Positions 1 to 5,459 of a stretch of DNA of 7,553 nt are shown in pieces; within the stretch, counting starts at the first letter, position 1; each line of letters opens with the position of its first letter. The translations under genes and the position numbers were made by a program. The stretch is from Chryseobacterium gleum (GTDB lineage: Bacteria; Bacteroidota; Bacteroidia; Flavobacteriales_D; Sanyastnellaceae). The notes beneath the pieces were generated by a model. The model made no database searches. It saw only the letters and a list, made by a program, of their open reading frames with translations, and had not been told where the DNA came from. The stretch lies in contig CAMCYM010000081.1 in NCBI GenBank assembly GCA_945883885.1, positions 1 through 7,553 of the forward strand, written 5' to 3'.

Positions 1-430
1 GGGCGATGAAACCATCGCCGATGACGCCTGTGCGCCAGCACACGCCGAGGACGAGCGGCCCGAAGGTGTCGGTCAGGACCCAGTTGTCGACGTGGGCGCC
101 GAGACCGGCGGGGCCGCGGTCGAGGTCGGTGGGGGTGAGCGTTGCGAAGGCCGCGTGGTCGCCATCGAGGAGGAGGTGGCCGAGGACAGCGGCTTCGAAG
201 AGGCCCGAGTGGACGAGGAGGGCGGCGAGGTCGGCGCGGTCGCGGGGCGGGAGGGCGCGGAGTGCGGAGCGGTGGGTGCGCAGGGCGGAGCGGAGGGCGG
301 GGACCGAGGCGCCGCAGAGCGTGAGGGCGGTGGGGTGGTAGCCGGCGCCGTGGGCAGCGCGGGCGGGGTCGGAGGCGCGCAAGAGGTCCGCGATGAGGTC
401 GCGGGCGAGGCCTTCGGGGTGGTGGGTCAT
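1..430 (-). CDS. DNA alkylation repair protein, AlkD-like HEAT-repeat family (partial, 3' end off left edge)
   Basis: Reading leftwards from an ATG at 430-428, the frame stays open for 143 codons to the window edge, so only the N-terminal part is present. Codons are strongly C/G-ending (runs of GCC, CTC, GAC), as expected for a real gene in this GC-rich part, whereas the plus-strand frames give low-complexity Gly/Arg translations. The protein is helical and Ala/Leu-rich. Near its end it has HVDNWVLTD, with Trp117 and Asp121 spaced as in the AlkD active site (Trp109 and Asp113 in the Bacillus enzyme). AlkD-type glycosylases excise N3- and N7-alkylated bases from DNA using stacked HEAT-like repeats, without flipping the base. 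The remaining conserved Arg and Trp would lie beyond the edge. It diverges from fhs, with 49 bases between the start codons. Family assignment rests on this motif and fold-like composition, so it is probable, not certain. Confidence 0.7.
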   Translation of the reverse strand, partial: MTHHPEGLARDLIADLLRASDPARAAHGAGYHPTALTLCGASVPALRSALRTHRSALRALPPRDRADLAALLVHSGLFEAAVLGHLLLDGDHAAFATLTPTDLDRGPAGLGAHVDNWVLTDTFGPLVLGVCWRTGVIGDGFIA

Positions 431-433
431 GGC

Positions 434-479
434 TGCAAAGGTGCCTACTTTCGCGGGAATCCATGAAGAGCAAGCAGCC
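434..479. promoter_or_regulatory. Divergent intergenic region with candidate Bacteroidota-type -7 elements
   Basis: The 49 bases between the two divergent starts hold TACTTTCGC at 446-454 on the plus strand, 25 bases before the fhs ATG. It differs by one base from the Bacteroidota -7 consensus TAnnTTTG followed by C. On the minus strand CACCTTTGC, ending four bases before the alkD-like ATG, is also one base off, but its position would give an almost leaderless message. No convincing TTTG -33 element sits at the usual spacing of about 19 bases for either. A purine stretch GAAGAG lies around 464-469, before the fhs start. These assignments are inferred from motif similarity only. Confidence 0.35.
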
Positions 480-2147
480 ATGACAGACCTCGAGATTGCG
501 CGTTCAGCGACGCCCCGGCCCATCGGGGCGGTGGCAGAGCGACTCGGCATCGCAAGCGATGCAATCGAGCCGTACGGCCGGTACAAGGCGAAGCTGCCAC
601 TGGAACTACTTCGAGAGGAACATATTGAAAAAGCGCGACTTGTGCTCGTCACGGCCCTGTCCCCTACCCCGGCGGGTGAGGGCAAGACGACGACGACCGT
701 GGGGCTGACGGACGGGCTGAACCGCATCGGGGTGCGGGCTGCGGCGGCGCTGCGCGAGCCGTCGCTGGGCCCGGTGTTCGGGATGAAGGGCGGAGCGGCG
801 GGCGGCGGACGCGCGCAGGTCGTGCCGATGGAGGACATCAACCTGCATTTCACGGGCGATTTCGCGGCGGTCGAGAAGGCGAACAACTTGCTCAGCGCGT
901 TGATAGACAATGCGATTGCATCGACCAAATCCACCCTAGGACTGGACCCACGATCGGTGGTTTGGAAGCGGGTGATGGACATGAACGACCGCGCACTGCG
1001 GTCCATCGTCACGGGCCTGGGTGGCAAATCCGGTGGCGTGCCGATGGAGGCAGGCTTCAACATCACCGCGGCTTCAGAAGTCATGGCAATCTTGTGCATG
1101 GCCCGGGATTTGGCGGACCTGAACGCGCGGCTGGAGCGCATTTATGTGGGCGACCGGTTCGACCGGACGGCCGTCACTGCCGGCGACCTCGAGGCGGCCG
1201 GGGCCATGACGCTGCTCCTGCGCGACGCCATCCGGCCGAACCTGGTCCAAACGCTCGAACACAGCCCCGCCTTTATCCACGGCGGGCCCTTCGCGAACAT
1301 CGCCCAAGGCACGAACAGCCTGCTTGCCACGAAAATGGCGATGAGCTATGCCGACTGGGTGGTCACGGAAGCGGGCTTCGGGGCCGACCTCGGTGCGGAG
1401 AAGTTCCTGAACCTCAAGTGCCGGGCCGGCGGCATCGCACCGCGCGTGGCCGTCGTCGTCGCCACCGTGCGTGCACTGAAGTACCACGGCGGCGTCCGCC
1501 TCGCCGACCTCGGCACCCCCGACGCCGACGCCGTGCGCCGGGGCCTCCCGAACCTCGAACGCCACCTCGAATCGCTCGCCGGCTTCGGCCTCCCCGTCGT
1601 CGTCGCCCTCAACGCCTTCGCGAGCGATGCGCCCGAAGAACAGGCCGCGGTCCTCGACGCGTGCGCCGCGCTCGGGGTCCCGGCCGCGCTGAACCGGTCG
1701 TGGGCGCTCGGGGGCGAGGGCGCCGTGGATTTGGCCGCGGCGGTCGTCGCGGCAGCCTCCCCCACCCCCATCTCCCTGCGCCACACCTACGCGCTCGAGG
1801 ACGATTTGCAGGCCAAAATCCATGCAGTAGCCACCCAGATCTACGGCGCCGACGGCGTGGATTGGGCCCCGAAAGCCGCCACCCAAGCCGCCCGATTCGC
1901 GCAACTCGGCCTCGACCGCTTGCCCATTTGCATGGCGAAAACCCAAAAGTCCCTCACGGACGACGAGTCGCGCATCGGCCGCCCCACCGGCTTCCGCATC
2001 ACCGTCCGCGAATTCGAAGTCGCCGCCGGCGCGGGCTTCCTCATCCCCATCACCGGCTCGATGCTCCGGATGCCCGGCCTCCCCGACCGCCCCGCATCCG
2101 CCGGCATGCGCGTCGACCCGGACGGGACGGTGCATGGACTGGCGTGA
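480..2147 (+). CDS. fhs: Formate-tetrahydrofolate ligase (10-formyltetrahydrofolate synthetase)
   Basis: The enzyme joins formate to tetrahydrofolate with ATP, giving 10-formyl-THF for purine and one-carbon metabolism in the cytoplasm. The family is clear along the whole protein: a P-loop PTPAGEGKTTTT at about residues 62-73, the REPSLGPVFGMKGG signature at 92-105 followed by EDINLHFTGD, then TEAGFGADLGAEKF in the middle and MPGLPDRPAS near the end. With the ATG at 480 the protein has 555 residues, the usual size. The frame is open further upstream with in-frame ATGs at 393 and 429, but these would overlap the divergent alkD-like start and add residues unlike the family, so 480 is preferred; MTDLEIARSA also looks like a normal N terminus. 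All key motifs are intact. No other C1-pathway gene is in the window, so it looks like a single folate gene and not part of an acetogenic cluster. Confidence 0.97.
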   Translation: MTDLEIARSATPRPIGAVAERLGIASDAIEPYGRYKAKLPLELLREEHIEKARLVLVTALSPTPAGEGKTTTTVGLTDGLNRIGVRAAAALREPSLGPVFGMKGGAAGGGRAQVVPMEDINLHFTGDFAAVEKANNLLSALIDNAIASTKSTLGLDPRSVVWKRVMDMNDRALRSIVTGLGGKSGGVPMEAGFNITAASEVMAILCMARDLADLNARLERIYVGDRFDRTAVTAGDLEAAGAMTLLLRDAIRPNLVQTLEHSPAFIHGGPFANIAQGTNSLLATKMAMSYADWVVTEAGFGADLGAEKFLNLKCRAGGIAPRVAVVVATVRALKYHGGVRLADLGTPDADAVRRGLPNLERHLESLAGFGLPVVVALNAFASDAPEEQAAVLDACAALGVPAALNRSWALGGEGAVDLAAAVVAAASPTPISLRHTYALEDDLQAKIHAVATQIYGADGVDWAPKAATQAARFAQLGLDRLPICMAKTQKSLTDDESRIGRPTGFRITVREFEVAAGAGFLIPITGSMLRMPGLPDRPASAGMRVDPDGTVHGLA

Positions 2148-2148
2148 G

Positions 2149-2193
2149 GGGAACAGATTGAGGGAACAGATTGAGATTGAGATTGAGATTGAG
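2149..2193 (+). repeat. Short tandem repeat, GGGAACAGATTGA duplicated then four ATTGAG hexamers
   Basis: Immediately after the fhs stop, the 13-base unit GGGAACAGATTGA occurs twice head to tail (2149-2161 and 2162-2174). The second copy runs into four perfect ATTGAG hexamers (2170-2193), and another ATTGAG lies in the first 13-mer (2157-2162). Seen on the other strand the hexamer reads CTCAAT, which resembles the CTCAACC element of the hairpin array to the right. It is not in a gene; a simple-sequence expansion by slippage is the likely origin. No function is apparent. Confidence 0.85.
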
Positions 2194-2258
2194 GGACGAG
2201 GGCGGTGGATAGGATGTGGGGCGAGAAATTGCGAGATTCGACCCGAACGAAGATTCAC

Positions 2259-2422
2259 GGCGCGAAGCGCCCCTGATCCCTCGGCGCGAAGCGCCCCTCA
2301 ACCCTCAGCGCGCAGCGCCCCTCAACCCTCAACCCTCGGCGCGAAGCGCCCCTCAACCCTGCTCCCTCGGCGCGCAGCGCCCCTGAACCCTGAACCTTAA
2401 TCCCTCGGCGCGAAGCGCCCCT
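2259..2422 (+). repeat. Array of six 16-bp hairpin repeats (GGCGCGNAGCGCCCCT) with heptamer spacers
   Basis: Six copies of GGCGCGAAGCGCCCCT or close variants start at 2259, 2283, 2307, 2338, 2369 and 2407. Copies 1, 2, 4 and 6 are identical; copies 3 and 5 have GCA for GAA, and copy 3 also begins with A. Each forms a five-pair stem GGCGC/GCGCC (four pairs in copy 3) around a GAA or GCA triloop. The spacers are 8, 8, 15, 15 and 22 bases long: one, one, two, two and three heptamers of the type CAACCCT, plus one C. The array fills most of the fhs to HsdR-N-like gap and ends ten bases before the next start codon. It could be a dispersed intergenic palindromic element, a transcript-end or mRNA-stability structure, or a slippage product. 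There is no U-tract typical of an intrinsic terminator. Confidence 0.9.
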
Positions 2423-2431
2423 CACACTGCA

Positions 2432-2905
2432 ATGTATCCCACCTTGAATCTGCCGGCCATTGACGGGCTGCGGCGCCGTCCCGCGGGAAGGGCGGGGGGC
2501 GGCGAGGACGTGCTGTGCCTCGTGCGGAAGCGGTGGGTGGCGCTCGAGCCGGAGGAGTGGGTGCGGCAGCATTGGGCGGCGTATTTGCGGGCGGGGCTGG
2601 GGTATCCGGCGGGGTGCATGGCTGCGGAGGTGCCGTTAGAAGTCAATGGGTTGCAGATGCGGGCGGACCTGGTGTGCTTCGATCCGCACGGGAAGGCGCT
2701 GGTGCTCGTGGAGTGCAAGCGGCCTGCGGTGGGGTTGGGCCAAACCACGCTCGACCAGGCCCTTCGTTACCGTTTGGCCTTGCCGGCGGCCGTCGTGATC
2801 GTGTCGAACGGACTGGAACACCGGGCGTGGGATTGCCGGACGGGCGAGCCACTGCGGGAACTTCCGGGCTACCGAAAGGAAGAACAGGCCGGTGCGGGCC
2901 GGTGA
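2432..2905 (+). CDS. HsdR N-terminal-like PD-(D/E)XK nuclease-fold protein (stand-alone, Bacteroidota type)
   Basis: This 157-residue protein resembles the small type I restriction enzyme R N-terminal domain proteins (HSDR_N_2) that are widespread in Bacteroidota. Visible landmarks are MYPTLNLP at the start, the LEPEEWVRQH segment (38-47), a possible Glu66, then LQMRADLVCF with Asp79, and LVLVECKRP with Glu94 and Lys96, which form the D-x(n)-ExK nuclease core. A QxxxY pair (Gln109, Tyr113) follows, as in RecB-like nucleases. There is no helicase domain and no methylase or specificity gene nearby, so it is not a working type I system. Its substrate is unknown; a housekeeping role in DNA metabolism is more likely than phage restriction. 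The start abuts the hairpin array. An Arg/Gly-rich insertion at residues 13-24 looks specific to this GC-rich lineage. The DUF5606 gene starts 45 bases after its stop. Confidence 0.82.
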   Translation: MYPTLNLPAIDGLRRRPAGRAGGGEDVLCLVRKRWVALEPEEWVRQHWAAYLRAGLGYPAGCMAAEVPLEVNGLQMRADLVCFDPHGKALVLVECKRPAVGLGQTTLDQALRYRLALPAAVVIVSNGLEHRAWDCRTGEPLRELPGYRKEEQAGAGR

Positions 2906-2913
2906 AAGTTGTC

Positions 2914-2922
2914 TATTTTCGC
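2914..2922 (+). promoter_or_regulatory. Candidate -7 element TATTTTCGC before the DUF5606 gene
   Basis: TATTTTCGC lies 28 bases upstream of the ATG at 2951 in a short AT-richer patch. It is one base away from TAnnTTTG plus C and nearly identical to the motif before fhs (TACTTTCGC), at almost the same distance from the start. No clear -33 TTTG is seen. If it is real, the DUF5606 gene has its own promoter and is not only read through from the gene before it. Inferred from motif similarity. Confidence 0.35.
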
Positions 2923-2950
2923 TGCGCCCTTCAGGCAACCCACGTTCAGC

Positions 2951-3568
2951 ATGGTCATTCAGGACATTCTCGCCATCGCCGGCAAGCCCGGCCTCTTCAA
3001 GATCCTCTCGTCGAATCGCACAACCCTCGTGGTGGAATCGATGCTCGACCGCAAGCGGATGAGCATTCCCGGCACGGTGCGCGTCAGCTCGCTCGGCGAC
3101 ATTACGATGTTCACGACCGGGGACGATCTGCACATCCGCCACGTACTCACGCGGATGCATGATCATTTGAAGGGCGCGCAAGGCATCGACCACCGCGCAG
3201 AGGCCGGTGAGTTGCGTGCGTTCATCGACGCCATCATTCCGGAACTTGACCACAACCGCGTGTACAACAGCGACTTGAAGAAGCTGATTCAGTGGTACAA
3301 CACGCTGATCGCGCAAGGGGCGTTCCCGCTCGAGATGCGCGAAGACCTCGAAGCGACGGACGCGGCTGCGGAGGGCGGTTCTGAGGCGGAAGCCACTGCG
3401 GCAGTGGCGGCTCCGGCGGCCAAGCCCGGAGCGGCAGCGAAAGGAACGAAGGGCGCGAAGTCGTCGGGCACGAAAGCTGCGCCGAAGTCAACGGCACCGA
3501 AGGCCAGCGCGAAAAGCGCTCCGGCGAAAGCCCCGACGCGGGTGGCCGGCGCGAAGAAGGGCGGTTGA
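2951..3568 (+). CDS. DUF5606-type protein with Ala/Lys/Pro-rich C-terminal tail
   Basis: The first 130 or so residues match the pattern I recall for DUF5606, a small Bacteroidota protein family of unknown function: IQDILAIAGKPGLFKILS at the start, VVESMLDRKR, RVSSLGDITMFT and a helical second half with LKKLIQWYNTL. The ATG at 2951 gives this standard N terminus (205 residues); a TTG at 2909 would add fourteen residues unlike the family. From about residue 130 the sequence becomes low complexity, first acidic (EDLEATDAAAEGGSEAEA), then from about 158 rich in Ala, Lys, Pro, Ser and Gly, similar to histone H1 tails. Such a tail could bind nucleic acid or another polyanion, but no experiment is known to me. 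No signal peptide or membrane segment is visible, so it should be cytoplasmic. It probably ends the left transcription unit, since two hairpins follow it. Confidence 0.82.
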   Translation: MVIQDILAIAGKPGLFKILSSNRTTLVVESMLDRKRMSIPGTVRVSSLGDITMFTTGDDLHIRHVLTRMHDHLKGAQGIDHRAEAGELRAFIDAIIPELDHNRVYNSDLKKLIQWYNTLIAQGAFPLEMREDLEATDAAAEGGSEAEATAAVAAPAAKPGAAAKGTKGAKSSGTKAAPKSTAPKASAKSAPAKAPTRVAGAKKGG

Positions 3569-3579
3569 TTGCATTCAAC

Positions 3580-3608
3580 GGAGCAGCCTGCTCCATCTGA
3601 CAGGCTGC
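3580..3608 (+). terminator. Overlapping inverted repeats after the DUF5606 gene, possible terminator
   Basis: GCAGCCTG (3583-3590) and CAGGCTGC (3601-3608) form a perfect eight-pair stem with a ten-base loop, starting 14 bases after the stop codon. It is followed by GGGTTTCG, a weak U-tract. A competing smaller hairpin GGAGC/GCTCC (3580-3594, five-base loop) shares the same left arm, so the two cannot form together. Position and strength suit a transcript end; the poor U-tract keeps confidence low. Confidence 0.45.
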
Positions 3609-3637
3609 GGGTTTCGCTGAGCTGTTTCGCGCGGTGA

Positions 3638-3665
3638 CCTGTTCGTGTTGAGCTCAACAGGTTTT
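3638..3665 (+). terminator. Second inverted repeat ending in TTTT, candidate intrinsic terminator
   Basis: CCTGTT (3638-3643) pairs with AACAGG (3656-3661), and four T follow at 3662-3665. Inside it lies the perfect 14-base palindrome TGTTGAGCTCAACA (3646-3659), which gives an alternative hairpin TGTTG/CAACA using most of the same right arm. The T-run makes it the better rho-independent candidate in this gap. The palindrome could instead be a binding site for a dimeric regulator of the downstream operon; nothing in the sequence decides between these. Confidence 0.42.
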
Positions 3666-3803
3666 CCGAGCCGTTTTGTGTGCTGAACTCGTGTTCAAGC
3701 AGGCGAACTCTGATTCGCGCCCCAAGGGAAGTCCTCATCGACCGATAGACGAGTTCGATGTGCAACCTCACCCTGAGCAACTGCGTACCTCGGGGCATAC
3801 ACC

Positions 3804-4733
3804 ATGCAAGTCAGCGTCGTTACCGCGGTTTACAACACGGGCAGGGAAGTCTTAGAGACGATGGACTCCATTTCGAAGAACGCTTTCGAATCAATGGAGC
3901 ACCTGATCCTCGATGACGCTTCCACCGATGACAGTGTCGAGTTGATTCGGGGCTACATCGAAGCGCATTGCTATGCGTGTACCCTCGAAGTAAGCCCTCA
4001 GAACCGCGGGATTGCAGCCACCCGTCAGGCGCTCCTTGAACGTTCGAGAGGAACCTATTACATCGGCATCTCCGATGACCGGATGCGACCCGAACGGTTG
4101 AAGCGATCTGTTGAGTGGATGGATGCGCATCCTCACGTGGGGGTCTTGTTCGGGTTAGCTGCCATGTTTGAACATGGGACAGAGCGCCCCCTCGGATTGA
4201 CGCGCGGCTGGGAAGGGCCTGTGCTCCCGGACGGCACCATCGATTCTGCATTGTTTGCGAGACAGTTGCTGCACGACAACATCCTCACCGCGATGACCAC
4301 CACCATCCGGCGCGAGTGGCTCGTACGCGTCGGATACGATACGTCGTACTTGATTGAGGATTATCCGCTGTGGTTCAGTCTTCTAAAGGCCGGGTGCAAA
4401 TTTGCTTACGTGCCGGAAGTTTGGGTGGATTACCGCCGCACCAGCAATTCGGTGCAGATCAAACAAGCCTCTCGGGTTGCTCTGGATTCCCTGCGGGCGA
4501 AACTCATCCTTCTGGACTCAGGCTTGGTGGCCAACGAGGAAGTACTCCGCGTTTGCTGGAGGTACTATTGGTCCAAGATAACAGACTTTGAAACCCCGCA
4601 CCGCCGTGCAGCGTACCGTTTGTTGGTAGAATCCACACCTCAAGTACCGAAGGCCGCGCTGCGCGGTTTTTTTGACTATTCACAACACTTCCTGCGAAAG
4701 CGGCTTTTCCCAGCTCATGCACTCCCGCGTTGA
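3804..4733 (+). CDS. Family 2 glycosyltransferase (GT-A fold)
   Basis: The 309-residue protein has the GT2 layout. The N-terminal nucleotide-binding strand is MQVSVVTAVYNTG, followed by HLILDDASTDDS with the Asp pair 37-38, then the SPQNRGIAATR segment (64-74) and the ISDDRM metal-binding DxD-like motif (Asp91-Asp92). Further on, LIEDYPLWFSLLKAGCKF carries the ED motif expected near the acceptor and catalytic base. No transmembrane helix is evident, so it is a cytoplasmic or membrane-peripheral enzyme. Such enzymes add one sugar from a nucleotide-sugar donor to a growing lipid-linked glycan. Its stop lies inside the start of the next gene, and the operon that follows makes a dTDP-amino sugar, so that sugar or a neighbour in the repeat unit may be its donor. 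Donor and linkage cannot be read from the sequence. Confidence 0.92.
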   Translation: MQVSVVTAVYNTGREVLETMDSISKNAFESMEHLILDDASTDDSVELIRGYIEAHCYACTLEVSPQNRGIAATRQALLERSRGTYYIGISDDRMRPERLKRSVEWMDAHPHVGVLFGLAAMFEHGTERPLGLTRGWEGPVLPDGTIDSALFARQLLHDNILTAMTTTIRREWLVRVGYDTSYLIEDYPLWFSLLKAGCKFAYVPEVWVDYRRTSNSVQIKQASRVALDSLRAKLILLDSGLVANEEVLRVCWRYYWSKITDFETPHRRAAYRLLVESTPQVPKAALRGFFDYSQHFLRKRLFPAHALPR

Positions 4734-5043
4734 ACTTCTAGTCCTCGATCAGGTCGTAGATCACCGTGGCCAACTCGCATTCATCGAGGAGGGCAAGGGG
4801 TGCCCTTTTGCCATCGAGCAGGTGATTTGGGGCGCAGAGAAAGGAAGTGGAATAGGCCGTGAGGAAATCATTCTAGCCTTAGCGGGAGAGATTGAAGTAC
4901 ATGTGAAATGTCCTGAAGGTGGCAGCACAATGTACCTCTTGAAAGGGCCACATCAGGGGATCTACCTAGCTCCTTCGGTGCGTCATCGGTTCAACGTGAC
5001 CGCTGAAGGGGCGTTCACAGTGCGCATTCTGGGCGCGGCATGA
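4717..5043 (+). CDS. Short FdtA-like (WxcM-like) cupin lacking the catalytic HxH motif
   Basis: With the ATG at 4717, which overlaps the glycosyltransferase end by 17 bases, the protein has 108 residues. The N terminus is typical of sugar 3,4-ketoisomerases: LDQVVDHRGQLAFIEEGKGCPFAIEQV (10-36, key residues DHRG and FIEE). The cupin strands follow (IILALAGEIEVHV; GIYLAPSVRHRFNV). Where FdtA and QdtA have the conserved His-x-His, this protein reads Gly-Ser-Gly (43-45), and it stops before the DYIRxxxEFL C-terminal segment. It is therefore probably not an isomerase by itself. It may be a non-catalytic partner of the next gene product, a different cupin enzyme such as an epimerase-like or binding protein, or a decaying paralogue; the clean frame and tight operon spacing argue against decay. 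A TTG at 4672 could extend it, but the added residues look unlike the family. Confidence 0.78.
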   Translation: MHSRVELLVLDQVVDHRGQLAFIEEGKGCPFAIEQVIWGAEKGSGIGREEIILALAGEIEVHVKCPEGGSTMYLLKGPHQGIYLAPSVRHRFNVTAEGAFTVRILGAA

Positions 5044-5459
5044 AGGATGCGCGAATCACGCAAACGGCGGATTGCCGCCTCATCGGATTGCCGCCCTGCG
5101 AACAGGGGTGGACATCCGCCGGGGTGTTGCCTTTCTCGGTGCACCGGGTATACTACATGCACAGCGCAGGCCCTGAAGTAATCCGTGGAGATCATGCGCA
5201 CCGCGATTTGATGCAGCTTATGATGGCTGTGCAAGGGTCTTTCGAAGTGTGCCTCAAAGACGGGAGAAACGAACGAGTCGTTCAGCTGAACCGTCCGGAT
5301 GCGGGCTTGATCATCCACGCTGGCGTTTGGAAGGATTTGCGGGTATTTTCGGCGGATGCGGTGTGTTTGGTCCTCGCATCAGATCTGTTCTCCGAGGATG
5401 ATTACATCCGTTCGTGGAACGAATTTCTTGCGTTCAAACAGCTCAAAAGCCAGGCATGA
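5040..5459 (+). CDS. dTDP-4-keto-6-deoxyglucose 3,4-ketoisomerase, FdtA/QdtA-like cupin
   Basis: Enzymes of this family turn dTDP-4-keto-6-deoxy-D-glucose into a 3-keto-6-deoxy sugar (galacto in FdtA, gluco in QdtA), the substrate of the aminotransferase. The 139-residue protein has the conserved RGDHAHRDLMQ with His52 and His54, the putative catalytic pair. The downstream family blocks LNRPDAGLIIHAGVWKDL and AVCLVLASDLFSEDDYIRSWNEFL are also complete. The N-terminal third is unusual: in place of the D-RG-L-F-E pattern it has LIGLPPCEQGWTSAGVLPF. The start ATG overlaps the previous stop (ATGA at 5040-5043) and its own stop overlaps the next start, so all three are translationally coupled. Whether it makes the galacto or gluco product cannot be told. 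No dTDP-glucose synthase or dehydratase (rmlA, rmlB) is in the window. Confidence 0.87.
   Translation: MKDARITQTADCRLIGLPPCEQGWTSAGVLPFSVHRVYYMHSAGPEVIRGDHAHRDLMQLMMAVQGSFEVCLKDGRNERVVQLNRPDAGLIIHAGVWKDLRVFSADAVCLVLASDLFSEDDYIRSWNEFLAFKQLKSQA

Larger units (their letters stand above)
3569..3803. other. Gene-free gap between housekeeping genes and the polysaccharide operon
   Basis: No supported coding region lies in these 235 bases; the minus-strand frame that crosses them is an antisense shadow of the DUF5606 tail. Besides the two inverted repeats, which are listed separately, nothing clear is seen. A weak promoter-like TACCTCGG lies at 3786-3793, just before the glycosyltransferase start, two bases off the Bacteroidota -7 consensus. 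Base composition drops here from the very GC-rich left part to the more balanced right part, so this is the likely boundary of the polysaccharide segment. Confidence 0.6.

Noticed and set aside
393..479. Upstream in-frame ATG codons that would lengthen fhs by up to 29 residues
   Set aside because: They overlap the divergent alkD-like start and candidate promoter and add residues atypical of the family; the ATG at 480 gives the normal 555-residue enzyme.
480..2147. fhs as a sign of a Wood-Ljungdahl or acetogenic pathway
   Set aside because: fhs occurs in many non-acetogens for folate metabolism, and no other pathway gene is present.
1074..2258. Long minus-strand open frame opposite fhs
   Set aside because: It is the antisense shadow of a GC-rich gene with strong codon bias; fhs motifs are unmistakable on the plus strand.
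2134..2400. Open frame across the repeat array giving Ser-Ala-Arg-Ser-Ala-Pro repeats
   Set aside because: It overlaps the end of fhs and is produced by the repeat unit; the spacers change in steps of seven, so the frame is not kept between units, and no family resemblance is seen.
2299..2405. CAACCCT heptamers resemble a telomere-type repeat
   Set aside because: They are few, imperfect and interrupted by hairpin units inside a chromosomal gene context; the similarity is superficial.
2259..2422. Regular repeats that could suggest a CRISPR array
   Set aside because: Repeats are only 16 bases, spacers are themselves repeats of a heptamer, and there are no cas genes.
2432..2905. Type I restriction system
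   Set aside because: Only the N-terminal nuclease-fold domain is present, with no motor, methylase or specificity subunit; the stand-alone form is common in Bacteroidota.
4162..4177. Inverted repeat CCATGTT-TG-AACATGG inside the glycosyltransferase gene
   Set aside because: It has only seven-base arms and lies within a conserved reading frame (encoding MFEHG); most likely chance.
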